Origin: Candidatus Gastranaerophilales bacterium
GTDB taxonomy: Bacteria > Cyanobacteriota > Vampirovibrionia > Gastranaerophilales > Gastranaerophilaceae
DNA length: 12,933 bases
Assembly (NCBI GenBank): GCA_900752845.1
Contig: CAADWU010000020.1
Coordinates: 1-12,933 of the forward strand
Direction of reading: 5' to 3'
The translations under genes and the position numbers were made by a program. The notes beneath the pieces are model-generated. The model was not told the origin of the DNA and made no database searches. It saw nothing but the letters and a program-made list of their open reading frames with translations. Below, one piece after another: positions 7,348 through 12,565 of this stretch. The stretch's first letter is position 1; each line of letters starts with the position of its first letter.

Positions 7348-9312
7348 ATGTCAGTAAAAGCAATCAATTCATCAATAGGTGCGACAAAACACGCCAATCT
7401 AAACGACCGTCAAAAATCATCTAATCAGCAATCATTTACAGGAAGCTTTAATCCTGTAGTTACTGTCATGGATGCTATTGATAAGGGCGGTTTTGCAGCG
7501 TCATTTATTGCGCAGGACGGTATTGGCATGGTTGCTCCCAGAATATATGAAGGATTAAACCGTAACAGACAAAAAGATGAAAACGGTAAGAAAACAGGAC
7601 CTTTAAACTGGGAATTTGCCAGACGTGAAGGTATTCGTGAAATTTTAAGCGGCCCCAGTGCTTTCTTAATCCCTATGGGAATTTTAGCTGTTCTTAAGAA
7701 AACTTCAGGAACGGCAAATAACGTACATGTTAACCACATTGAAGCTTTAGGACAAAATTTCGTTGACTACGCTGCTAAAAATCCTGAACAATTAAAAGAT
7801 GCAGCAGCTTTCAAAAAAGGTTACTACGCACAAGTTTTAGAAAATGCAATTCATCACTCAACAGATAAAAGTTTGTCAGGTGAAGAACTTAAACAAACTG
7901 CACAATCATTTGCCGACAGACTGGTAGAAGTTGAAACAAAACGTGCGAACAAAGATAAAAAAGGTGCTAACAAATTATTCGCAGAAGTAGTAGACGATTA
8001 TATGAAACTTCGTAAATCACACGCTGCACCTTCAAGCAATGAACTTGACGTCTTAATAGAGGTTGCCGGTAAAGATAAACCTTTAGGCACTAATTTCAGA
8101 CGTTTGGCTCAAAGTTTAACGGATTACTCAGGCGATGCACTGGAAAAAACTAACAAATTCCTTACAAAAAATGCAAACGGCAATCTTGATGAATACATTA
8201 AAAAATTCAACCTGCACAGAGCAGGCACAAGAGTTCTTTCAAATATTGGAATGTGGGCTGCTGTTGTAGGTTTCTACACTTTAATTCCAAAACTTTATAA
8301 TATGGGACTTAAACATGATCCGGGCTTGAAAGGCCTGGTAGATGAAGGTGCCCAAACACCTGAAAACAACTCAACAACTAAAGAGGCTGCTAAAACAGAA
8401 AATAAAGATAAAGATGTTGCTTTTACAGGAGGATTTGTTTCTAAAGCAGGTGAAACTGCTATGAAACAAGGCGGTATAGGCAAAGTATTGAAAAACTTTG
8501 AATTTAACGGAGCTTCAATGTCAGTACCTGCAATGTTAACATTGTTGTTCGGTTTCTGTCTGCCACCTCGTTATGTTAATGCTAAGAGTGACAAAGAACG
8601 CAAAGAAATTCTGGTTCGTGATATCTCAAGTTTCACAGCGATTTTATTTAGAGCAAGAGCTTTATCAAGAGGATTCTCTGATGCATTTGCTAAAGCTTCA
8701 GGTCTTGCATTGAACGTAAAACCGGAAGATCATAACAAAAACTTCTTTAACAAATTTAAAAATTACTTTACAGCCGGTTCAGGTGTTGACGTATTAACAA
8801 GCGAACAAATCGTTTCAAAATACAGCAACATTCATGAATACAAAGAAGGTATTAACGGTTTCTTTGACTTCATTCAGGAAAACGGCGGTGACGTTAAAAA
8901 AGTATTAAACATTGAAAAAACCGTTAAAGAACAGTCAGAAGAAATCATCAAAAAATTCAACGGTAAATCATTAAAAGAAGCGACTTTAGATGAAATTAAA
9001 GAAGCATTCAAAAAAGCTAAAAATACAGAAGCTCTTGAAAAAATCTATACAATATTCTCGGCTAAAGATAATAAATTTATCAACAGAGCTAAGACATTTA
9101 ACAGTGCATTCGGATTTGCTTCAACACTTATCCTTGTTCCCGCATTTATGATGTGGCTTGCAAGATACTGTGAAAATATGACTAAAAAAGCTATTGCTAA
9201 AGAAAAAGAAGAAAAAGCTTTAGCAACAGCACAGACAGAGGCTAAACAAACACCGCCTCCTGCAATAATTGCAACAAGCAAACCTTCTATGGCAGGCTTC
9301 TTAAACAAATAA
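7348..9312 (+). CDS. Uncharacterised 654-aa membrane protein with two internal units
   Basis: No named family recognised. The protein reads as two similar halves. Half 1: QSFTGSF (28-34), a Pro-containing hydrophobic segment, ARREGIREI (91-99), a hydrophobic helix with SGPSAFLIPMGILAVL (101-116), a long charged linker (120-288), then a membrane helix (about 298-314) ending in IPKLYNMGLK. Half 2: VAFTGGF (358-363), a hydrophobic helix (about 389-405), KEILVRDIS (419-427), a helical stretch, a charged linker (455-578), then a membrane helix (about 585-604, LILVPAFMMW) and a KEKEEKA-rich tail. The same order (P/REG helix, linker, Pro-containing helix) occurs once in each of the two proteins at 4576-5750. 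AGGG lies only 2 bases or so from the ATG, a tight spacing. It is transcribed alone and ends at a bidirectional terminator. Confidence 0.82.
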   Translation: MSVKAINSSIGATKHANLNDRQKSSNQQSFTGSFNPVVTVMDAIDKGGFAASFIAQDGIGMVAPRIYEGLNRNRQKDENGKKTGPLNWEFARREGIREILSGPSAFLIPMGILAVLKKTSGTANNVHVNHIEALGQNFVDYAAKNPEQLKDAAAFKKGYYAQVLENAIHHSTDKSLSGEELKQTAQSFADRLVEVETKRANKDKKGANKLFAEVVDDYMKLRKSHAAPSSNELDVLIEVAGKDKPLGTNFRRLAQSLTDYSGDALEKTNKFLTKNANGNLDEYIKKFNLHRAGTRVLSNIGMWAAVVGFYTLIPKLYNMGLKHDPGLKGLVDEGAQTPENNSTTKEAAKTENKDKDVAFTGGFVSKAGETAMKQGGIGKVLKNFEFNGASMSVPAMLTLLFGFCLPPRYVNAKSDKERKEILVRDISSFTAILFRARALSRGFSDAFAKASGLALNVKPEDHNKNFFNKFKNYFTAGSGVDVLTSEQIVSKYSNIHEYKEGINGFFDFIQENGGDVKKVLNIEKTVKEQSEEIIKKFNGKSLKEATLDEIKEAFKKAKNTEALEKIYTIFSAKDNKFINRAKTFNSAFGFASTLILVPAFMMWLARYCENMTKKAIAKEKEEKALATAQTEAKQTPPPAIIATSKPSMAGFLNK

Positions 9313-9316
9313 TATA

Positions 9317-9346
9317 AAAAAACCTCTGATATATCAGAGGTTTTTT
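9317..9346 (+). terminator. Bidirectional terminator between the membrane-protein and pilin genes
   Basis: AAAAAA (9317-9322), the perfect palindrome CCTCTGATATATCAGAGG (9323-9340) and TTTTTT (9341-9346). It forms a 7-bp core stem extended by A-T pairs and has a T run in both directions, serving the convergent genes ending at 9312 and 9349. Confidence 0.88.
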
Positions 9347-9348
9347 AT

Positions 9349-10104
9349 TTAGTAAGTCATTTCCCAGTTATCGTTCAGTATTCTTCCAAAACAACCGGTA
9401 GTACCGTTACCAAAGCAAGACTCATCAAAAAGTTTCTCACGTTCTTCCGTAGATAACGGCGCAGAAGTACCGTTATCGTCAATCATACCATTATTAAAAA
9501 CAAAAATAAAAAAACAGTCACGACCTAAAATATTAGGACCTTTAGGACCGTTCACATCTACAGCAAAATATACATTTATATCGCTGTTACCTGCGCTTAA
9601 TGTAGGTCTGATAGAAGCACCGCTTGCTAAGACAAAAGATTTTAGTTTGGCAAAATTAGCACTTCCTCCATTTAAGTTTTTATAATCAGATGCAAAACAT
9701 CCTTCTAATTCTTCACATTCTTTAATTACTTTAAAATATGACTTTATAAAAGAACGAAGTTTAACATTAGAAGTTAAACCTGCTTCAGTTAAATTAACCG
9801 CATTTGTATCGGTCTGATATTGCACAAGAGCCTGCTGCATTTCGTTATATACCTTATGAAGCTGGGTTACATAACTCTGACGCTGATAATTCTGCATCAA
9901 AGACGGAACAGTCATTGCTGATACAACGCCGATAATGCCTAAAGTGACAAGAACTTCCGCCAAGGTAAACGCAGCTTTACGATAACCGTTAGACATGGCT
10001 ACGCACGTAGTGCCCTCTGCTAAAGTGAAAACCTTACTACTGGAGCTTAAAAGGTTGCCCCCCCCCCAACATAACTTAATCTTTTCATAAATCGCTCCTT
10101 TCAT
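9349..10104 (-). CDS. Type IV pilin-like/pseudopilin protein with phase-variable 5' end
   Basis: The frame is open from an ATG at 10104 (251 aa), but that ATG has no ribosome binding site. The core is a classic prepilin: basic leader, cleavage between A45 and F46, FTLAEVL with the conserved Glu at mature position 5 (E50), and a hydrophobic helix (about 48-66). The mature domain has six cysteines (C130, C136, C197, C230, C238 and the leader C34 apart) that could form disulfides, and the segment DVNGPKGPN (183-191). Possible starts: 10104; ATG 10088, with AAAGGAG 6 bases away but out of frame at the present G10 tract; or ATG 9996 (M37), which gives a normal short leader but lies next to a hairpin (CTAC/GTAG, 9999-10010). 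An extra FTLAE (26-30) precedes the real one. Likely assembled in the envelope by a type IV pilus or type II secretion machine encoded elsewhere. Confidence 0.85.
   Translation of the reverse strand: MKGAIYEKIKLCWGGGNLLSSSSKVFTLAEGTTCVAMSNGYRKAAFTLAEVLVTLGIIGVVSAMTVPSLMQNYQRQSYVTQLHKVYNEMQQALVQYQTDTNAVNLTEAGLTSNVKLRSFIKSYFKVIKECEELEGCFASDYKNLNGGSANFAKLKSFVLASGASIRPTLSAGNSDINVYFAVDVNGPKGPNILGRDCFFIFVFNNGMIDDNGTSAPLSTEEREKLFDESCFGNGTTGCFGRILNDNWEMTY
10058..10067 (-). repeat. G10 homopolymer tract inside the pilin 5' coding region
   Basis: Ten consecutive C on the plus strand (G on the coding strand) in a very AT-rich region. The tract lies between the best-placed start codon (10088) and the prepilin leader, so changes in length by slipped-strand mispairing would shift the frame. 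Confidence 0.9.
10094..10100 (-). promoter_or_regulatory. Strong ribosome binding site pointing to ATG 10088
   Basis: AAAGGAG is followed by six bases and then an ATG at 10088-10086. This is the best initiation signal in the locus, but at the present tract length that ATG is read for only 13 codons (ending G-G-G-A-T-F) before a stop. It lies inside the coding region if the ATG at 10104 is used. Confidence 0.7.
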
Positions 10105-10118
10105 TCTTAAACACTATT

Positions 10119-10147
10119 ATTATAACAGTTTTTTTAAGGATTTTCAA
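10119..10147 (-). promoter_or_regulatory. Promoter of the pilin gene
   Basis: TTGAAA (10142-10147), a 17-base spacer ending in TGT, and a perfect TATAAT (10119-10124) with an extended -10 TG. The predicted start near 10112 leaves a leader of about 24 bases to ATG 10088 but only about 8 to ATG 10104, again favouring 10088. Confidence 0.75.
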
Positions 10148-10153
10148 TACTAA

Positions 10154-10184
10154 AAAACAGAGCCTGGTATTTAGGCTCTGTTTT
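10154..10184 (-). terminator. Rho-independent terminator of the DUF1858 gene
   Basis: A 12-bp perfect stem (10154-10165 with 10173-10184), 7-base loop, then a T run on the minus strand. Its stem is the same AAAACAGAGCC/GGCTCTGTTTT sequence as the terminator at 2890-2921. It lies 22 bases past the DUF1858 stop and just upstream of the pilin promoter. Confidence 0.85.
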
Positions 10185-10206
10185 CATAGTTTTATTGCAT
10201 TAATAC

Positions 10207-10410
10207 TTATTCTTCAATTAAAGCATTGATATCAGCAACCATTGCATCAGGATCAAATCCATGAACTTTTGCCCCTGCTTCTAAGTTTTCGAAATGAGCC
10301 GCAGCACATCCGATACAGCCCAAACCGTATTTTTGGAATACAGCAACACTTTCAGGACATTGATTTACGATATCCATGATGTTCATATCTTTTGTAATTT
10401 TACCAGCCAT
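10207..10410 (-). CDS. DUF1858-domain small protein
   Basis: 67 aa, the full length of a stand-alone DUF1858 protein. It begins with the family's typical opening (ITKDMNIMDIVNQCPESVAVFQKYG in outline), followed by LGCIGC with the C32-x2-C35 pair, then AAHFE and a helix ending in INALIEE. The family is also called hybrid-cluster-protein-associated disulfide-type or ScdA N-terminal-like; the Cys pair suggests redox or metal chemistry, but its biochemical function is not established. A strong AAGGAG lies 8 bases before the ATG. It is a single-gene transcript with its own promoter and terminator. Confidence 0.9.
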   Translation of the reverse strand: MAGKITKDMNIMDIVNQCPESVAVFQKYGLGCIGCAAAHFENLEAGAKVHGFDPDAMVADINALIEE

Positions 10411-10455
10411 AATATTTCTCCTTATCTTGACTTAAACTTGGTTATCATTAAAAAT

Positions 10456-10484
10456 ATTATAACACTAAAAAAGAAGGATGTGTA
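10456..10484 (-). promoter_or_regulatory. Promoter of the DUF1858 gene
   Basis: A perfect TATAAT (10456-10461) preceded by TGT (extended -10), a 17-base spacer and TACACA (10479-10484, 4 of 6). It overlaps the ribosome binding site region of the divergent small ORF at 10487. Confidence 0.6.
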
Positions 10485-10486
10485 TT

Positions 10487-10645
10487 ATGGATTTTATTAA
10501 AAAATTATTCAAAGATGATGACAAAGTCATAGGATTATGCAGCTTCAAAAAAAAGGCTTCAAAAGTCTACACTTTTTCACCGCAGTTTAATGTTGCAAAA
10601 TTAATTTACAACACTAATACCAAAAATAATTTTTTTTTATCCTAA
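10487..10645 (+). CDS. Small hypothetical protein, 52 aa
   Basis: ATG at 10487 with AAGGA 8 bases upstream, open for 52 codons to TAA at 10643-10645. The product is basic and lysine-rich (MDFIKKLFKDDDKVIGLCSF at the start, one Cys at 18, about ten Lys), with no signal peptide or clear membrane helix. Its last 9 bases overlap the end of the convergent gene 10637-10834. The good ribosome binding site and a natural-looking amino-acid mix favour a real gene. Against it are the short length, no clear promoter, and poly-A/poly-T runs within it. Function unknown. Confidence 0.5.
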   Translation: MDFIKKLFKDDDKVIGLCSFKKKASKVYTFSPQFNVAKLIYNTNTKNNFFLS

Positions 10646-10834
10646 AAGATAAAGCTCATTTCCGTTTACATTTGCACCGCACAATTGTTCACGTGTAAAC
10701 CAGCTTCGGCTTTCCGGTCTGTCAGGTCTGGCATTGCCAAATTCAAATGTATTTTTTACTGCAAAAGGATTTGAATTGCTTTTGACATAATTAACGCCAT
10801 ATTGACTTGATACTTTTCCAACATTTAATGACAT
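10637..10834 (-). CDS. Small hypothetical protein, 65 aa
   Basis: ATG at 10834 with GGGGA about 6 bases upstream. The protein is Asn/Ser-rich at the start (MSLNVGKVSSQYGVNYVKSN) and has a central FEFGNARPDRPESRSWFT and a single Cys (52). It ends ELYLLG. No signal peptide, membrane helix or known motif is seen. It lies downstream of another tiny gene (10909-11118) on the same strand, 74 bases apart; both end with a similar short hydrophobic tail (LYLLG, LDLLA), which could be a recognition tag. Not recognised; probably lineage-specific. Confidence 0.6.
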   Translation of the reverse strand: MSLNVGKVSSQYGVNYVKSNSNPFAVKNTFEFGNARPDRPESRSWFTREQLCGANVNGNELYLLG

Positions 10835-10908
10835 AGTAAATCCCCAAAATTTCCCTTATATATTTAAAGTAAATTTTGAGTAAAAAATTGCCTTTAATTT
10901 AAGAAAAA

Positions 10909-11118
10909 TTAAGCCAACAAATCTAAGCTTCTCGCCTGAGTTTCACTTCCAATAACTCTTGGATGATTTAAATTATAATTGTCATTAGTCTGCTGAGTAA
11001 ATAAGCCGGTACTGAATATGTTATTAGTTCGTGCATTAGCTTGATTACGGTTTTCAAAAAGATTGACCGCATTTACTCTGTAAATATTATTTGGTTGTAT
11101 TGCATCTATACCGTTCAT
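10909..11118 (-). CDS. Small Asn-rich hypothetical protein, 69 aa
   Basis: ATG at 11118, with AAGGA about 10 bases upstream. Sixteen or so of the 69 residues are Asn; no Cys, no signal peptide, no membrane helix. It opens MNGIDAIQPNNIYRVNAVNL and ends RSLDLLA. It follows the BFN-domain gene by about 78 bases across a weak hairpin (11142-11171) and precedes the other tiny gene. Polar, low-complexity composition suggests a disordered or small structural protein. Not recognised. Confidence 0.6.
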   Translation of the reverse strand: MNGIDAIQPNNIYRVNAVNLFENRNQANARTNNIFSTGLFTQQTNDNYNLNHPRVIGSETQARSLDLLA

Positions 11119-11141
11119 AATCTAAGTCCTTATATAAATTA

Positions 11142-11171
11142 AAACCCAAAAATCATAAGATTTTCAGGTTT
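11142..11171 (-). terminator. Weak terminator-like hairpin after the BFN gene
   Basis: AAACC (11142-11146) pairs with GGTTT (11167-11171) and AAAATC (11149-11154) with GATTTT (11159-11164), separated by a 2x2 internal loop; the loop is four bases. TTTTAATTT follows on the minus strand. It may only partly stop transcription, leaving read-through into the two small genes. Confidence 0.4.
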
Positions 11172-11196
11172 ATAAAAAATTGTTACAATTTTAATA

Positions 11197-11712
11197 TTAT
11201 TGATCACTCTCGTGATGTTCATTATCTTTCATAAGCTTTTCAAAGTCAGAAGGTTTAATACTTTGAACAAACTTTTTAAATTCTTGTGCTTCTTCCTCAT
11301 CTTTTGCAGAATCAGTAGACACTGAACCGTTAGATATAACGTTTGCTGTAACAAAAATCGGTGCATCAACTCTGATTGCAACAGCAATAGCATCAGACGG
11401 ACGGGAATCTATTTCCACAATCTTACCTTCGCTGTCAGAAAGGAACAAAGTTGCATAATAAGTATCTTTTTCAACATCATTAATCTCAACTTTATCCAGA
11501 GTATATCCTGTTTTTTCAATTAAACTGATAATCAAATCATGTGTCATAGGTCTTGCAACAGATAAGTTTTCAATTTTTCTGATAATAGCACTAGCTTCAG
11601 CTGAACCAATCCAAATAGGCAAAGCTTTTCTATTATTTTTATCATGTAAAACTACAATAGGAGAACCTGTTCTGGTATCAAGGGCAATCCCCATAACTTT
11701 CATTTCAATCAT
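11197..11712 (-). CDS. BFN-domain protein (DUF151, bifunctional nuclease family)
   Basis: 171 aa from ATG 11712. A GTG at 11721 is in frame, but it forms part of the AAAGGTG ribosome binding site, so the ATG 8 bases further is preferred. The DUF151/BFN domain covers about 1-126: RKALPIWIG (28-36), EASAI (39-43), ARPMTHDL (53-60), TYYATLFL (84-91) and the signature EIDSRPSDAIAVAIR (100-114). The C-terminal tail (about 130-171) is acidic and probably disordered or helical, as in many bacterial members where a UVR-like motif may occur. Plant BFN1-type proteins have been reported to have RNase and DNase activity; bacterial roles are poorly defined. It has its own strong promoter and is probably housekeeping in this lineage. 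Confidence 0.92.
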   Translation of the reverse strand: MIEMKVMGIALDTRTGSPIVVLHDKNNRKALPIWIGSAEASAIIRKIENLSVARPMTHDLIISLIEKTGYTLDKVEINDVEKDTYYATLFLSDSEGKIVEIDSRPSDAIAVAIRVDAPIFVTANVISNGSVSTDSAKDEEEAQEFKKFVQSIKPSDFEKLMKDNEHHESDQ

Positions 11713-11744
11713 TAATAACACCTTTCAAATAACTGTTTACCACC

Positions 11745-11773
11745 ATATTAACCTAATTTCACACGTCGGTCAA
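11745..11773 (-). promoter_or_regulatory. Promoter of the BFN-domain gene
   Basis: TTGACC (11768-11773, 5 of 6), a 17-base spacer and TAATAT (11745-11750, 4 of 6). The predicted start near 11738 leaves a leader of about 26 bases containing the AAAGG site. Confidence 0.6.
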
Positions 11774-11805
11774 GAGCAAAAATAAAGTAATGAAAAAATT
11801 AAATA

Positions 11806-11834
11806 TTTACGAAAAAAAATATTTATGATATCAT
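11806..11834 (+). promoter_or_regulatory. Possible tRNA-Ser promoter
   Basis: TTTACG (11806-11811), a 17-base spacer and TATCAT (11829-11834) would start transcription near 11841, about 44 bases before the tRNA. The match is modest (4 and 5 of 6), but it is better placed than other candidates nearby. Confidence 0.35.
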
Positions 11835-11884
11835 ATACATATGCACATGATGTGACAAACCGTCGCACCCAAGATTATATAAAT

Positions 11885-11973
11885 GGAGTAATGGCCGAGT
11901 GGCTGAAGGCGGCACCCTGCTAAGGTGTTATGTGGAGCAATCTGCATCTAGGGTTCAAATCCCTATTACTCCG
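11885..11973 (+). tRNA. tRNA-Ser(GCT)
   Basis: 89 bases including the discriminator G at 11973; CCA is not encoded. The acceptor stem is GGAGTAA (11885-11891) with TTACTCC (11966-11972). The anticodon stem GCACC (11912-11916) pairs with GGTGT (11924-11928) around the loop CTGCTAA, so the anticodon is GCT (11919-11921), reading the serine codons AGC and AGU. A long class II variable arm (about 11930-11947) forms six pairs, as expected for tRNA-Ser. The T arm is TAGGG-TTCAAAT-CCCTA. It stands alone with its own terminator. The last 18 bases are repeated exactly at 12200-12217. Confidence 0.97.
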
Positions 11974-12013
11974 AATTAAAAAAGGATGTCCCTTGTGGTG
12001 TCCTTTTTTAATT
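11974..12013 (+). terminator. Rho-independent terminator of tRNA-Ser
   Basis: AATTAAAAAAGGA (11974-11986) pairs with TCCTTTTTTAATT (12001-12013); inner G-U pairs extend the stem. A T run follows the G/C part of the stem. Confidence 0.8.
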
Positions 12014-12020
12014 TTATCAT

Positions 12021-12217
12021 AGAGGGTTTTAAGCCTCTTTATAGGGTTCAGCGGATATGCACTCTGCCGAACAAAACATTAATTGTTTTGTGAGAGGGGA
12101 TGGAGCGAGTGTAAATGAACAAATCCGGATAGCTAGCAGATTGAGCGAAAAGCACGAATGTCGAAAGCGCAACTCTGTGAGCGTGGAGCAAACCCAAGAC
12201 AAATCCCTATTACTCCG
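12021..12217 (+). other. Non-coding structured segment ending in a tRNA-Ser 3' copy
   Basis: No open frame of useful length exists on either strand, and the segment is less AT-rich than its surroundings. It contains a hairpin at 12046-12072 (nine positions with one mismatch and one G-U, 9-base loop), a second at 12071-12091 (8 bp, loop TTAAT), three GAGCG motifs (near 12103, 12143 and 12179), and the exact tRNA 3' copy at its end. It may be a small structured RNA, a miniature mobile element, or the scar of a deleted integrative element. I match it to no known RNA family. Confidence 0.5.
12200..12217 (+). repeat. Exact 18-bp copy of the tRNA-Ser 3' end (att-like)
   Basis: CAAATCCCTATTACTCCG is identical to 11956-11973, which covers the T-loop to the discriminator base. 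This is the usual size and position of an attachment-site core left by integrases that target tRNA genes. A further 9-base match, GTGGAGCAA, lies at 12183-12191 and in the tRNA variable arm (11932-11940). Confidence 0.85.
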
Positions 12218-12288
12218 TTTTTAAGTCAGCATAAAGATATTAGTGCAGATTGAATAATTAAAAACTATAAAATAATATTAAAATGGAA

Positions 12289-12332
12289 ATATATATAATA
12301 AAATATTATTTGTTATATTTTATTATATATAT
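12289..12332. repeat. 18-bp perfect AT-only inverted repeat
   Basis: 12289-12306 is the exact reverse complement of 12315-12332 with an 8-base loop (TATTTGTT). Both arms contain only A and T. It could extrude as a cruciform or fold in RNA, but in such AT-rich DNA part of the match may be chance. Confidence 0.7.
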
Positions 12333-12538
12333 ATGAATATAATTTATAAAATGACATATATAATATTTGCAACTTGATCTCTTTCAGAATCTGCAATTGC
12401 TTCTTCTATACTAACTTTATGAGATTTTCTTAATATAATTGTGTCCTAATGATACAAAAGGCGCAAAAACACTTGATATTATTGACATTCAGAGCAATAC
12501 TTGACATAGGATGATAAAATGGAATAAATCTTTCTTGC

Positions 12539-12561
12539 GGGTTTAAATCTCAGTTTCTCCG
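12539..12561 (+). repeat. Degenerate second copy of a tRNA-Ser 3' end
   Basis: Matches the tRNA 3' end (11951-11973) at 18 of 23 positions and, like the exact copy at 12217, is followed by a run of five or six T. The acceptor-side TTTCTCC would pair with GGAGAAA, so it may derive from another tRNA-Ser isoacceptor. Confidence 0.45.
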
Positions 12562-12565
12562 TTTT

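Larger units (their letters stand above)
12218..12565. other. AT-rich gene-poor stretch with palindrome and remnants
   Basis: No convincing gene. It holds the AT-only inverted repeat at 12289-12332, a 33-codon minus-strand fragment (12344-12445) that looks like the end of a decayed gene (readable as KVSIEEAIADSERDQVANII before its stop), two TTGACA hexamers (12482-12487 and 12501-12506) without good -10 partners, and a degenerate tRNA 3' end at 12539-12561. Confidence 0.6.

Noticed and set aside
8295..9308. Minus-strand frames inside the 654-aa membrane protein gene (8295-8483, 9045-9308)
   Set aside because: They are antisense shadows without start signals; the host gene is continuous.
11713..11721. 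GTG start for the BFN-domain protein
   Set aside because: The GTG is part of the AAAGGTG ribosome binding site that serves the ATG at 11712.
11852..11881. GTGACA and TATATA as the tRNA-Ser promoter
   Set aside because: It would start transcription inside the mature tRNA, leaving no 5' leader.
12021..12217. Known structured RNAs (RNase P, tmRNA, SRP RNA, 6S)
   Set aside because: None of their diagnostic conserved blocks could be found in the segment.
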